Below, in pieces: positions 8,901 through 16,687 of a stretch of DNA of 64,000 nucleotides. How positions within the stretch are numbered: position 1 is the stretch's first letter; every line of letters begins with the position of its first letter. The position numbers and the translations under genes were made by a program. Source of the DNA: Patulibacter americanus DSM 16676 (GTDB lineage Bacteria > Actinomycetota > Thermoleophilia > Solirubrobacterales > Solirubrobacteraceae); the NCBI RefSeq assembly GCF_000420025.1, contig NZ_ATUD01000010.1, positions 62,001 through 126,000 of the forward strand, read 5' to 3'. The notes under the pieces are model-generated. The model did no database searches, was not told the origin of the DNA, and saw only the letters and a program-made list of their open reading frames with translations.

Positions 8901-9092
8901 ACGGTGACGATCGGCACCGCGTCCCTGCGGGGCGCGCCTGCCGGCTCGACGGTGCGGGTGCGCCTCACGGTCCGCGGTCGCCGGCTCGCGGCCCGGCGGA
9001 CAGGCGTGACGGTGCGTGTGCGGGTGAGCGTGCGCACGGGTGGGACGACGCGGACCGCGACGAAGGCGGTCCGGGTGATCCGGGCACGCTGA
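5988..9092 (+). CDS. Secreted zinc metalloprotease, reprolysin-like, with C-terminal Ig-like region and Pro/Thr linker
   Basis: A 1034-residue exported protein. The signal peptide (MIPRPRVLAALLGAAFLAV, Ala-rich cleavage region) is followed by a propeptide-like segment. The catalytic region carries HEMGHQFGGNH (His381, Glu382, His385, His391), the HEXXHXXGXXH zinc motif of metzincins. Upstream, HTYRLALVTDPTYAAYFG resembles the start of reprolysin-type bacterial proteases, and a later SSVMAYAGIC holds a candidate Met-turn. Past residue ~590 come Ig/fibronectin-like repeats (PDGDRLSYLWEQND), a Pro-Thr-rich linker around residues 865-920, and a basic beta-rich tail. The ATG was chosen over an in-frame upstream GTG because GAGGAG lies 4 nt before it. 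Likely an extracellular or wall-associated protease. Confidence 0.88.
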   Translation: MIPRPRVLAALLGAAFLAVAPATAGASSASRSADAYRAVSGTPAARHAGNPREVDPARFHAFTVDHGALRSVLADAPAPRPTARRGGDALTVTLPGPDGQEARFAVQESPVLDAELAAAHPEIKTYAGVGVDDPTATVRMDLTPLGLHAAVRGAEGLWYVDPYYRDDRSLYVSYRREDLGASVHGPLVEPEDAFEPEALEPFANGAPRAGGTVTQHTYRLALVTDPTYAAYFGAENVLAAKATLMARVNQIYNDDVGVHLQLSNATLPEGEAPGEDPSGDALNLDTPAEMYGPNGPCGTAPCYTVEDPEQVACDGDVLNSNVTAIPQLMRGEPFEIGHIALGAPGGGVAELSAVGLTYKAVGCTGIPTPVGDFFAVDYVAHEMGHQFGGNHTFAGTDRNCSTGNRNDGSGSEGPSARGTSVEPGSGSSVMAYAGICDADDLQPHSDPYFSQRSIAEIVNHTVREYTALQEYQTVSLRSFGAGDAFRLRNGAQVSSPVTFGTGYTAAAIQAALAEIAIPGTAVTPYGTAETLGPEGFGIAFGDDLDRPLIEVEPADATTDVTGFAGETVKGGTPTNKGTSVATGNRVPEVSAPATATVPLQTPFTLTGSGTDPDGDRLSYLWEQNDPNKAGGTSLVSNAKVTGPLFRIFGRRAVVSDADALKTPSPGGNVASADPSRTFPDMAQILAGNTNAASGTCPAAAATEADDPPVAPDTVECFAEFLPTSAYLGNTGVARLMHFRLTARDARIGGGGTGSADTAVRIDPTAGPFLVTSQATPSSAAAGGPLAVTWNRANTDNATTNVQNVRILLSTDGGTTFPTVLATSTPNDDAETVTLPAGTETSAARIKVEAVGGVFFDVTDAPLTITAPAAPGTEPPTPTTPTPATPTPDTPAPTAPTPTSPAPTTPTPVPAPPTPTPTTATLRPSLSGLASRVPLASTGRVPVRVRCVVVGSGAAPGRCTGSVRITTRIGRRTVTIGTASLRGAPAGSTVRVRLTVRGRRLAARRTGVTVRVRVSVRTGGTTRTATKAVRVIRAR

Positions 9093-9189
9093 CCGCGGGT
9101 AGACGTCTGTCCTATACGGCGCCTCGGCCGGTCGTCCACCACGGTGCACACGTGTTGGGTGAAGCGGCGGCGCGGCCGACCACCTCACC

Positions 9190-10260
9190 ATGGAGGACGT
9201 CGGCCGACTACGCACACCGCCCCCGTGGCCGTGGGCGCTGGCCGTGCTCGCCGTCGTGATCGTCGGCCTGGGCGGCCTGCACGTGCTCGAGCAGCGTCAC
9301 GACGCCGCGAAGGAGGGCGCGGTCGCCGCGCAGGTCGTGGTCCGGCAGATCGAGGCGCTCGCGGGCGACGACGGCGGCCGGGCCGTCGCCACCGACACCG
9401 AACGGGCCGTCGCCGTCGCCGCGCTCGACCAGGCGGTGCGGGCCACGCGCGCGGCGTTCGGCGAGCTCCGCCGGTCGACGAGCGGTGCCGACGTCGACCG
9501 GTTGAGCGTCATCGTCGCGGAGTCCGCCGCGCTGCTGAGGCGGCCTGCCGACGCCACCCTGGCGCGGCTGATGGGGGCCAAGGCCCTCGAGGGCTACGAC
9601 GTCGCCCGGGGGATCGTCGCCCGGCAGCGCGCCGAGGTGCGGTCGATCCGTCGGCAGACCGCGGCGGGACAGGGGTCGATCGTGGTGGTGGTCGGGGCGC
9701 TCGTGCTCATGGTGCTGCTGGCGGCCAAGCGCGCGTTCGAGGCCGAGGCCACACGACACACCGCCCACCTCGTGGAGCTCGCGCACCTCGACCCGCTCAC
9801 GGGCATCGCCAACCGCCGCTCGCTCTCCCGCGACGCCCCGTGCGTCGAGCGCCGGAACGACGCCCAGGTCCTCGTGCTCGACCTCGACGGCTTCAAGGAC
9901 CTCAACGACCGGCTGGGCCACGACGCCGGCGACCGTCTGCTCGTCGACGTCGCCCGCTCGCTGGCGGACGACCTCGACGGCACCGTCTACCGCACCGGCG
10001 GTGACGAGTTCTGCATCGTCGCCCCGGACGGTGACGGGGACCTGGCGAGCCAGGCCGAGCGCCTCGTCCGCGCCGTCGCCCCGGAGGGCGTGACCGCTAG
10101 CGTCGGCGTGGCCCGCCTGCCGCACGAGGCGGACGGCCTGCTCGCGGCCCTCAAGCTGGCGGACGCCCGCATGTACGCGGCGAAGCTCTCCCGGCGCACC
10201 GGGCGCCCCGCCGACGCCGGCGGACACCCGATCCCCCGGCCCGGGTTCGCGCAGGCCTAG
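9190..10260 (+). CDS. Membrane-anchored GGDEF-domain protein (putative diguanylate cyclase)
   Basis: A 356-residue protein. A transmembrane helix (ALAVLAVVIVGLGGL, residues ~16-32) precedes a ~120-residue helical sensor region, a second helix (SIVVVVGALVLMVLLA, ~157-173) and a C-terminal GGDEF domain. The active-site loop GGDEF is at residues 270-274, and LDPLTGIANRRSL and DLDGFKDLNDRLGHDAGD are intact, so cyclase activity (c-di-GMP from GTP) is expected. No RXXD inhibitory site is seen five residues before GGDEF, so product inhibition may be absent. The gene ends within the stop codon of the convergent MMPL gene (shared CTAG). No strong ribosome site was seen for the ATG at 9190. Confidence 0.88.
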   Translation: MEDVGRLRTPPPWPWALAVLAVVIVGLGGLHVLEQRHDAAKEGAVAAQVVVRQIEALAGDDGGRAVATDTERAVAVAALDQAVRATRAAFGELRRSTSGADVDRLSVIVAESAALLRRPADATLARLMGAKALEGYDVARGIVARQRAEVRSIRRQTAAGQGSIVVVVGALVLMVLLAAKRAFEAEATRHTAHLVELAHLDPLTGIANRRSLSRDAPCVERRNDAQVLVLDLDGFKDLNDRLGHDAGDRLLVDVARSLADDLDGTVYRTGGDEFCIVAPDGDGDLASQAERLVRAVAPEGVTASVGVARLPHEADGLLAALKLADARMYAAKLSRRTGRPADAGGHPIPRPGFAQA

Positions 10261-12446
10261 GCGGCCGGCGTGACCGCGGGCAGGCGCAGGAGCCGCCGGC
10301 CGCGCTCGGGCATCCACCAGTTCCAGCGGCCGAGCCACGAGACGGTGGCGGGGACGAGCAGCGAGCGCACGATGAGCGCGTCGAAGAGGACGCCTGCGGC
10401 GAGTCCGGTGGCGAGCACCTGCAGGTCGGCGTCGCCGGAGGTCGCCATGGAGGCGAACGCGAGGAAGACGATCAGCGCCGCGCTGGTCACGAGCCGTCCG
10501 GTGCCGGCCATCCCGCGCACGACCGCCTCGTCGGTGGAGCCGGTGCGGTCGTACTCCTCGCGCATCCTGGCGAGGATGAACACCTCGTAGTCCATCGAGA
10601 GCCCGTAGATGAACGCGAACACGATCACGGGCGCCCACGACAGCACGGCGCCGTTCGCGCCGGTGCCGAACAGCAGCTCGGTGCCGACCCCGTGCTGCCA
10701 GACGAGCGTCATCACGCCCCAGGTCGCGAAGACCGACAGCAGGTTCATCGCGATCGCCTTCGCGGGCAGCACGATCGAGCGGAACGCGCGCGCGAGCAGC
10801 ACGAACGTGACGACCGAGATCAGCACGAGCATCAGCGGGAAGGAGCCGTAGACGCCGTCGACGAAGTCCTTCGTCTCTGCGGTGCCTCCGCCGACCGTCG
10901 TCGCGGGCAGCGCGGCGGCGGCGTCACGCACGGCGTCGACCGCCTCGCGTCCGGTCTGCGAATTGGTGTCGCTGCGGGGGAGGACCTCGACGACCGCTTG
11001 ACCATCGGCGCGCCACGCGCCGCGCGGTGCGCTGGCGGCTCGGACACCGTCGACCGCCGCCATGCGGGCGGCGGTGTCGTCCGCCCGGCCGGCCGGGGTG
11101 AGGACCTCGATGGGTGCGAGCGGCGCGGCGCCGATGCCGGAGCGATCGAGCTGCACAACCGCGGCCTTCGGGTCGCCGGTGCCGCCGAGCGACCGTGCTT
11201 CAGGGCTGCCGAGCAGCATGCCCTGCGCGACGATGCAGAGCGCGACGAGCGCGGCGGTGCCGCCGAGCGCCGCGGCGACGCGGTGGCGGATGACCAGGCG
11301 CGTCCAGCCGGCCCAGTGCCGCTCGGCGCGGTCGGTGCGGCGCAGCCGGCGGGCGTCGGCGACCGGCCCGACCGTCGCGAGCACGACGGGCAGCAGCGTC
11401 AGCGCGACGACGACGGACACGAGCGGGATGAGCAGGCCGCCGAAGCCCATCGAGCGCAGGAACGGCACCGGCAGCACGAGCGCCGAGAGCAGTCCGATCG
11501 CCACGGTGGTGCCGCTGAACAGCACGGCGCGCCCCGCGGTTCCGGCGGCGTGCACGATCGCCTCCTCGTTGCTGCGCCCGCGCTCTCGTTCCTCACGCCA
11601 GCGCATGACGATCAGGAGCGCGTAGTCGATCGCGACGCCGAGGCCGATCAGCGAGACGAGGAAGACGACGACCAGGTTGACCTCGGTCAGCGCGGTGAGC
11701 CCCCAGACGGCCAGCAGCGTGACCGGGATCGCGACGATCGCCATCAACAGCGGCACGAGCGCGAGTGCGGACGCGAAGACGAACGCCAGCACGATCAGTG
11801 CCCCGACGCCGGCGATGAGCGTCTCGTTCAGGAAGGCGGGGCCGCCACCCTCACCTGGCGCTTCGCGGGCCAGCAGCGCGGCACCCGTCAGCCGGACCTC
11901 GGCGCCGCCCACACGAGCGCCGGCGGCGGCTTCCTCGGCGCGCGCCAGCGTCGCGTCGCTGATCTCGTTCCCGCTCGGCCCGGCGTCCTCGACCACGGCC
12001 GACGGCGGATGCACGATCGCGAACGTGGTGCGGCCGTCGTCCGAGACGTAGGCCGGCTCGGGTGTGGAGCCGAAGGACGCGATGCGAGCGCCGGGGACGG
12101 CGCGCGCGAGGTCCCGCTCGAGTGCCCGCAGGTCGTCTCCGACCGCCGGAGCGCTTGCCGTCGTTCCGGGTGGCAGCGTGACGACGGCGACGAGCGGCGG
12201 GGTGGCACCGCCCGAGTCGAAGCGATCGACGATCCGCTCGTTCGCGATGGTGCTCGCGCTGTTGGGCATCGTGAAGTTCTCGTTGAGCGCGTCGGTGACC
12301 TTCGCGGAGCCGTAGAACCCGACGAGGGTGAGCGCCAGCCAGCCGACCGCGACCAGGCGCTTGTGGGCGAGCACCCAGCGGGTGAGGTTGGCGAGCCAGC
12401 GCCCGGCACGGTCGACCGGTTGGACGGAGATGGGTGTCGTTTGCAT
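10257..12446 (-). CDS. MMPL-family RND transporter
   Basis: A 729-residue integral membrane exporter of the MMPL class, which moves lipids, drugs or hydrophobic metabolites using proton motive force. After a first helix it has an extracytoplasmic domain (~45-190), a helix bundle containing GLGVAIDYALLIVMRWREE, a second soluble loop (~400-530), and a second bundle with YGLSMDYEVFILARMREEYD. The paired Asp-Tyr motifs in the two bundles are the family's proton-relay residues. It is divergent from a histidine kinase gene and both starts lie right behind TANNNT boxes, so the two-component pair probably controls it (inference). Its stop overlaps that of the GGDEF gene. Confidence 0.92.
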   Translation of the reverse strand: MQTTPISVQPVDRAGRWLANLTRWVLAHKRLVAVGWLALTLVGFYGSAKVTDALNENFTMPNSASTIANERIVDRFDSGGATPPLVAVVTLPPGTTASAPAVGDDLRALERDLARAVPGARIASFGSTPEPAYVSDDGRTTFAIVHPPSAVVEDAGPSGNEISDATLARAEEAAAGARVGGAEVRLTGAALLAREAPGEGGGPAFLNETLIAGVGALIVLAFVFASALALVPLLMAIVAIPVTLLAVWGLTALTEVNLVVVFLVSLIGLGVAIDYALLIVMRWREERERGRSNEEAIVHAAGTAGRAVLFSGTTVAIGLLSALVLPVPFLRSMGFGGLLIPLVSVVVALTLLPVVLATVGPVADARRLRRTDRAERHWAGWTRLVIRHRVAAALGGTAALVALCIVAQGMLLGSPEARSLGGTGDPKAAVVQLDRSGIGAAPLAPIEVLTPAGRADDTAARMAAVDGVRAASAPRGAWRADGQAVVEVLPRSDTNSQTGREAVDAVRDAAAALPATTVGGGTAETKDFVDGVYGSFPLMLVLISVVTFVLLARAFRSIVLPAKAIAMNLLSVFATWGVMTLVWQHGVGTELLFGTGANGAVLSWAPVIVFAFIYGLSMDYEVFILARMREEYDRTGSTDEAVVRGMAGTGRLVTSAALIVFLAFASMATSGDADLQVLATGLAAGVLFDALIVRSLLVPATVSWLGRWNWWMPERGRRLLRLPAVTPAA

Positions 12447-12454
12447 GACCGGGG

Positions 12455-12460
12455 AAGCTA
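12455..12460 (-). promoter_or_regulatory. Leaderless -10 box for the MMPL gene
   Basis: TAGCTT on the minus strand, 8 nt before the ATG at 12446; no ribosome site fits in the gap. Confidence 0.55.
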
Positions 12461-12567
12461 GGTCGGTCGCGGCCCGCGCAAAACGTCCGCTGGGCGGGTC
12501 TTCCGTCTCCTCCCGCGGGAGGAGATGCTTCCTTCCGTGGGAGGTGTTCGGGCAGGGGGCGCGCCTC

Positions 12568-12573
12568 TAGGCT
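12568..12573 (+). promoter_or_regulatory. Leaderless -10 box for the histidine kinase gene
   Basis: TAGGCT, 7 nt before the GTG at 12581. Divergent from the MMPL box about 110 bp away, leaving room for a shared operator. Confidence 0.55.
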
Positions 12574-12580
12574 CTGCCTC

Positions 12581-13735
12581 GTGTCGAGGATCCAGTCCGC
12601 GCGGAGCCCGCGCCAGATCGCGCTCGACGCTGCGCTCACGACTGCGGTGTTCGGCTTCTCGGTCGCGCAGGTGGCCACCCAGGCGTTCGGCGCGAAGACC
12701 GGCCAGGCGGGCTCGGCCGACGTGGTCGGCGTCGCCGTCTGCCTGCTCGCCGCGCTCCCGCTGCTGGTGCGTCACCGGGCGCCGCGAGCGGCGCTGGTCG
12801 CGGTCCTCGTCGGCACGGTGGCGCTCGTCGCCCTCGACCTCGCCGTGCTGACCGCGCCCGCTCCGGCGATCGTCCTCGTCACGCTCGCCGAACGCGACCG
12901 GCGGAGACAGGACGCCTCCTTCATCCTGATCGCCTGCATCGCCGCCTTCGCGGCGTTCGTCGCCGTGACCTGGGCGCGCTTCGAACCCGAGTCGGGCGAG
13001 TACACGATCACCGCGCTCCTGTGGGCGGGCGGCTGGATCGTCGGCGATCGCCGCCGCCTGGCCCGCCAGCGGGCCGCGCAGGAGCGGGAGCGCACCGTGC
13101 GCGAGCAGCGCCTCGCGGTCGCGGAGGAGCGCACGCGGATCGCTCGTGAGCTGCACGACTCGGTCGGGCACGCGATCAACTCGATCCTCATCCAGGCCGG
13201 CGCGGCGCGGCTCGTCCAGGACAGTCAGCCCGAGCGCCGCCGCGAGGCGATCGCGAGCATCGAGGCGATCGCGCGCGAGACCATCCAGGACGTCGACGCG
13301 ATCCTGGGCGGCATGCGCGACGGCGCGCCGGCCGACCTGGAGCCGCTGCCCGGCATCGACCGCATCGCCGCGCTCGTCGAGCGCCACCGGGCCGCCGGCC
13401 TGGACTTCTCGCTGCGCGACCGCACGAGCCCCGAGCTGCGATTGCCGCCACCGGTCGATCGCGCCGCCTATCGCATCGCCCAGGAGGCGATGACCAACGC
13501 CGCGCGCCACGGAACCGGCGCCGCCGAACTGACGCTCGAGTGCCGCGACGGCGTGCTGACGCTCGCGGTGGCCAACCCCGTCGCCGACGGCGCGACGGCG
13601 CGGGCCGCGGGCGGCCACGGCCTGACCGGGATGCGCGAGCGCGCCGCGCTGCTCGGCGGCACGCTGGACGCCCGCCGCGTCGGCGACCGCTTCGAGGTCC
13701 GCGCGACGCTGCCCCAAGGCCCGGGGGCACCGTGA
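12581..13735 (+). CDS. Sensor histidine kinase, NarL-partner type (HisKA_3)
   Basis: A 384-residue membrane kinase. Four to five hydrophobic segments occupy residues ~10-155 (for example VAVCLLAALPLLV and ILIACIAAFAAFVAV). A short coiled linker leads to the dimerisation/phosphoacceptor helix RIARELHDSVGHAIN with His192. The ATPase domain follows, with the N-box as AYRIAQEAMTNAARHG and a G-box GGHGLTGMRERAALLGG. It starts at a GTG directly behind a TAGGCT box and its stop overlaps the response regulator start (GTGA). The pair sits divergent from the MMPL exporter, so it probably senses a membrane or drug stress and tunes that exporter (inference). Confidence 0.92.
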   Translation: MSRIQSARSPRQIALDAALTTAVFGFSVAQVATQAFGAKTGQAGSADVVGVAVCLLAALPLLVRHRAPRAALVAVLVGTVALVALDLAVLTAPAPAIVLVTLAERDRRRQDASFILIACIAAFAAFVAVTWARFEPESGEYTITALLWAGGWIVGDRRRLARQRAAQERERTVREQRLAVAEERTRIARELHDSVGHAINSILIQAGAARLVQDSQPERRREAIASIEAIARETIQDVDAILGGMRDGAPADLEPLPGIDRIAALVERHRAAGLDFSLRDRTSPELRLPPPVDRAAYRIAQEAMTNAARHGTGAAELTLECRDGVLTLAVANPVADGATARAAGGHGLTGMRERAALLGGTLDARRVGDRFEVRATLPQGPGAP

Positions 13736-14418
13736 CCGACGAGCGCGGCGCGGTCCGCGTGATGCTGGTCGACGACGACGACCTCGTCCGCCGCGGCCTG
13801 CGCCTGATCCTCTCCAGCGACCCGACGCTCGACGTCGTCGCCGAGGCCGAGGACGGCGACATCGCGGTGCGCCGCGCGCCGCACCACCACCCCGATGTCG
13901 TGCTGATGGACGTCCGGATGCCACGGATGGACGGCATCACCGCGACCCGCGAGCTGATCGCACGGGTGCCCGACGCTCGCGTGCTGATCCTCACGACCTT
14001 CGACGAGGACGAGTACGTCGTCGGCGCGCTGCGCGCCGGCGCCAGCGGCTTCCTGCTCAAGCGCAGCACCCCCGAGGATCTGCTGCGCGCGATCCATGTC
14101 GTGGCCCTCGGCGACGCGCTGCTCTCCCCCGCGGTGACCCGACGCGTGATCGAGCGGGCGATCGAGCAGCCGCTCCTGAGCTCCTCCCCGGATTCCCAGC
14201 TTGGAGACCTGACGCCTCGCGAGCTCGAGGTGTTCCTGCTCATCGCCCAAGGGCGTTCCAACCGCGAGATCGCCGCCGCGCTGACCGTCGAGGAGACGAC
14301 GGTCAAGAGCCACGTCCGCAACGTGCTGACGAAGCTCAGCGCACGCGACCGCATCCACGCCGTGATCCTCGCCTACGAATGCGGCGCGGTCTCGCCCGGC
14401 AAGCGGCCGGCGGCGTGA
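13732..14418 (+). CDS. NarL/FixJ-family response regulator
   Basis: A 228-residue two-domain regulator. The receiver domain has acidic residues in VDDDDLVRRG, phosphoacceptor Asp60 in VVLMDVRMPRMDG, a Thr in ILTTFDEDEY and Lys in FLLKRSTPEDLL. The C-terminal LuxR-type helix-turn-helix is LTPRELEVFLLIAQGRSN with TVKSHVRNVLTKL as the recognition region. It begins at a GTG overlapping the kinase stop by four bases, so the pair is co-translated. Partner of the kinase at 12581. Confidence 0.93.
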   Translation: MTDERGAVRVMLVDDDDLVRRGLRLILSSDPTLDVVAEAEDGDIAVRRAPHHHPDVVLMDVRMPRMDGITATRELIARVPDARVLILTTFDEDEYVVGALRAGASGFLLKRSTPEDLLRAIHVVALGDALLSPAVTRRVIERAIEQPLLSSSPDSQLGDLTPRELEVFLLIAQGRSNREIAAALTVEETTVKSHVRNVLTKLSARDRIHAVILAYECGAVSPGKRPAA

Positions 14419-14522
14419 TCTGCCGGGTGCCTCGCACCCGCGGCGACCATCCGTCTCGATCCGGAGGCCAAGCCGGGGTCGTGCGCGGTGCAGGTCGGAT
14501 CTCGAGTTCCGTCCCAGAACGC

Positions 14523-14549
14523 AAAAAACCCCGCATCAGCGGGGTTTTT
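14523..14549. terminator. Bidirectional Rho-independent terminator
   Basis: Stem CCCCGC (14529-14534) and GCGGGG (14539-14544), loop ATCA, flanked by A6 on the left and T5 on the right. It works in either direction, serving tRNA-Arg on the minus strand and the response regulator on the plus strand. Confidence 0.85.
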
Positions 14550-14554
14550 CGAGG

Positions 14555-14628
<74 letters not shown>

Positions 14629-14639
14629 AACGGCGGAGA

Positions 14640-14645
14640 ACTATA
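14640..14645 (-). promoter_or_regulatory. -10 box of tRNA-Arg
   Basis: TATAGT on the minus strand, 11 nt from the tRNA 5' end. No convincing -35. Confidence 0.5.
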
Positions 14646-15162
14646 GGGCACATCCCCGGATCGCGTCGGCTGGCCGGGCGGGGGCTGGTCCCCCGGGGTG
14701 CGAAGTACGGCGCACGCCTCGCCGGGCCCGCACCGTCGTGGCCGTGGAGCGGACGGCGCGGGTCCGGCGGGCACGCCGACCGGCCCGCCGATCGCATCGC
14801 CGGCCCGGCGGCGACCGGCTCGCGTGACCGCGCGCACCTCCCAGCCGTGACGCCGCGCACGGGCGGGCCGCAGGTGAGCCGTTCTTGTGACCTCCTCCAC
14901 ATTCAGGGGCGTTTCGGACGGCCGATATCTCGCTAGCGTGAACGGTGCGACGGGGTTGCCCGACAGGCGCGGCGTTCGGCTCAATGAGCTGGACAGGCCT
15001 GGAGGGACCTGCGGCCCCGCGACGTCCACGGCCCATGGCCGGACGTCGTGCGACCGTCGTCGTGCCCACCCGCGCCCGCCCTTCACGGAGAGGCGGGGCC
15101 CACGGGAGGCACGGACCCCACGCACGTCCTGCCCGCCTTCGTACACGAGGCCACGCCGCGAA
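14646..15162. other. Gene-free stretch before the PQ-loop gene (about 515 nt)
   Basis: Reading frames here are Arg/Pro-rich and lack the GC3 coding pattern, so I call no gene. TAGCGT at 14934-14939 could be a -10 box for the gene at 15163 with a long leader; otherwise nothing recognisable. Confidence 0.5.
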
Positions 15163-15603
15163 ATGCTGCTCATCTCCGTTCTGTCCTCCGTCGCCATCGC
15201 CTTCGGCATCGGCGCCAACCTGCCCCAGATCTCCCGCATGATGCGGTCGCGCTCGGCCGCCGGCCAGAGCCCCGTCGGCTGGGCGATGGGGGCCATCACC
15301 AACCTCTGTCTCGCCTACGTCAACCTCGTCGGGCTCGGGGCCACGTTCCTCGGCCTCGCGAACCTGGCGACGGTCGTGCTCTGCTCGATCGCGATCTCGC
15401 TCACGCTGCGCTTCGGCGGCGGTGTGGCGACCGACGACGCCGCCCCGGCCCGCCCGGGGCACGACACCCTCGTCGAGCTGCCCACCCAGGAGCTCGTCCT
15501 CCTGCGCGAGGCCGTCGACTCCGCCGCCCAGCGCCGCGCCGAGTGGCGGGCCGCCCGCGCCATGGCCGAGGGCGAGGACCCGCAGGAGCTGATCGCGGCG
15601 TAG
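15163..15603 (+). CDS. Small PQ-loop membrane protein (SWEET/PQ-loop repeat-like)
   Basis: A 146-residue protein with three hydrophobic helices in the first ~85 residues and one PQ-loop motif, GANLPQISRMMRSRSAAG, followed by SPVGWAMGAITNLCLAYVNL. PQ-loop triple-helix bundles occur in SWEET/SemiSWEET sugar carriers and related transporters and work as dimers. The C-terminal ~55 residues are charged and helical (LREAVDSAAQRRAEWR), probably cytoplasmic. The start is the ATG before LLISVLSSVAIAFG, chosen because the open frame upstream lacks coding character. The substrate cannot be predicted. Confidence 0.75.
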   Translation: MLLISVLSSVAIAFGIGANLPQISRMMRSRSAAGQSPVGWAMGAITNLCLAYVNLVGLGATFLGLANLATVVLCSIAISLTLRFGGGVATDDAAPARPGHDTLVELPTQELVLLREAVDSAAQRRAEWRAARAMAEGEDPQELIAA

Positions 15604-15673
15604 GGCCGCCCGGCCGCGGGGCGGACGCCCGCAGCCCACGGGCGCCGGAGCGCCGTCGTGCGAAGCTCGGCCC

Positions 15674-16456
15674 ATGACGCTCACGCTCGGCAACGGACCG
15701 CTCGGCCGCACGGACGGTCGCTTCAAGTTCGACCTCGAGGGCGCGAGCCCCGCGCACCGGCTGTTCCTCCAGCCCTACGGCCTGCGGGTGCGGGCGTCCG
15801 TGCGCGGCACGATCGTGCTCGACACGCTCGACGCCCAGCTGCTCCACGAGACGGGGCTGCCCCCGCGGGTCTACGCGCCGACGGGCGACTTCCGCGTCGA
15901 GGCGCTGACCCGCACCGCCACCTCGACGCACTGCCCGTTCAAGGGCGACGCGTCCTACTGGTCGCTCGACGTCCACGGCCACACGATCGACGACGCCGTC
16001 TGGGCGTACGAGGAGCCGCTCGTCGCGTCCTCGTGGCTGCGCGGCCTCGCGGCGATCGACCCCCGCCACGTCGAGGCGTGGTTCGTCGAGGACGAGCGCG
16101 CCACGGGCGGCTTGCGCGACCCGTACCACCGGGTCGAGGTCTACGGCACGTCGCGCCCGGTCGAGGTCCTGATCGACGGCGAGGTCGCGGCGCGCTCCAC
16201 GCACGCCAAGCTCGTCGCCGAGACCGGGCTCCCCGTGCGCGCCTACGTCCCCGCGATCGACGTGCAGCTGCCGGCCGGCCCGGGCACGGCCGCGCGGACC
16301 GTCTGCCCGTACAAGGGCGAGGCGTCGTACTGGACGGTCGGCGGCCGCGACAACGCCGCGTGGAGCTACGAGCTGCCGCTGGCGGAGGCCGCCGCGATCC
16401 GCGGACACTGGGCGTTCGACGACTCCCAGGAGGGCGTCGAGGTGCGCATCGGCTGA
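15674..16456 (+). CDS. Tandem DUF427 domain protein
   Basis: A 260-residue soluble protein made of two DUF427 units. Each has a beta-rich core ending in a near-identical block: CPFKGDASYWSL (~residue 91) and CPYKGEASYWTV (~residue 214), each followed by a W-(A/S)-YE-PL segment. The family is widespread in actinobacteria and its biochemical role is unknown. The two copies have diverged, so the duplication is old. It stands alone between the PQ-loop gene and the tRNA-Ser terminator. No ribosome site stands out before the ATG. Confidence 0.85.
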   Translation: MTLTLGNGPLGRTDGRFKFDLEGASPAHRLFLQPYGLRVRASVRGTIVLDTLDAQLLHETGLPPRVYAPTGDFRVEALTRTATSTHCPFKGDASYWSLDVHGHTIDDAVWAYEEPLVASSWLRGLAAIDPRHVEAWFVEDERATGGLRDPYHRVEVYGTSRPVEVLIDGEVAARSTHAKLVAETGLPVRAYVPAIDVQLPAGPGTAARTVCPYKGEASYWTVGGRDNAAWSYELPLAEAAAIRGHWAFDDSQEGVEVRIG

Positions 16457-16491
16457 GGACCTCGGACCCGCAGGACCGGCCCCAAAACGAC

Positions 16492-16517
16492 GGAACCCCC
16501 GCGGCGGCGGGGGTTCC
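16492..16517 (-). terminator. Terminator of tRNA-Ser(GCT)
   Basis: Perfect 11-bp stem (16492-16502 with 16507-16517), loop GGCG, followed on the minus strand by GTCGTTTTG. It lies 9 nt beyond the tRNA 3' end and may also stop the convergent DUF427 transcript. Confidence 0.75.
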
Positions 16518-16525
16518 GGATCCAG

Positions 16526-16615
16526 CGGAGCGACGGGGATTCGAACCCCGGAGGGAGCTTTCAACCCCCAACTCGCTTAGCAGGCGAGCGCCTTAAGCCA
16601 CTCGGCCATCGCTCC
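16526..16615 (-). tRNA. tRNA-Ser (anticodon GCT)
   Basis: A 90-nt class II tRNA on the minus strand. The acceptor GGAGCGA pairs TCGCTCC, the anticodon stem-loop is CTCGC-CTGCTAA-GCGAG with GCT, a long variable arm follows, and the T arm is CCGGGG-TTCGAAT-CCCCG. CCA is not encoded. Confidence 0.95.
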
Positions 16616-16626
16616 GTGGATTCGCG

Positions 16627-16632
16627 AGTCTA
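16627..16632 (-). promoter_or_regulatory. -10 box of tRNA-Ser(GCT)
   Basis: TAGACT on the minus strand, 11 nt from the tRNA 5' end, the same spacing as for tRNA-Arg. Confidence 0.5.
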
Positions 16633-16687
16633 GCGGCCCGCGCCGGAGGTGGAAGTGCCGCCCCCGGGGTGCCGCTCCCGCGGGGCC

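Noticed and set aside
5715-9215. A ~1160-codon minus-strand frame over the metalloprotease
   Set aside because: No recognisable domain, biased Arg/Gly/Asp content, and antisense to a protein with a signal peptide and intact zinc motif.
14945-15241. Small plus-strand frame starting near a TAGCGT box
   Set aside because: It encodes Arg/Pro/Ser low complexity and overlaps the PQ-loop gene in another frame; no conserved motif.
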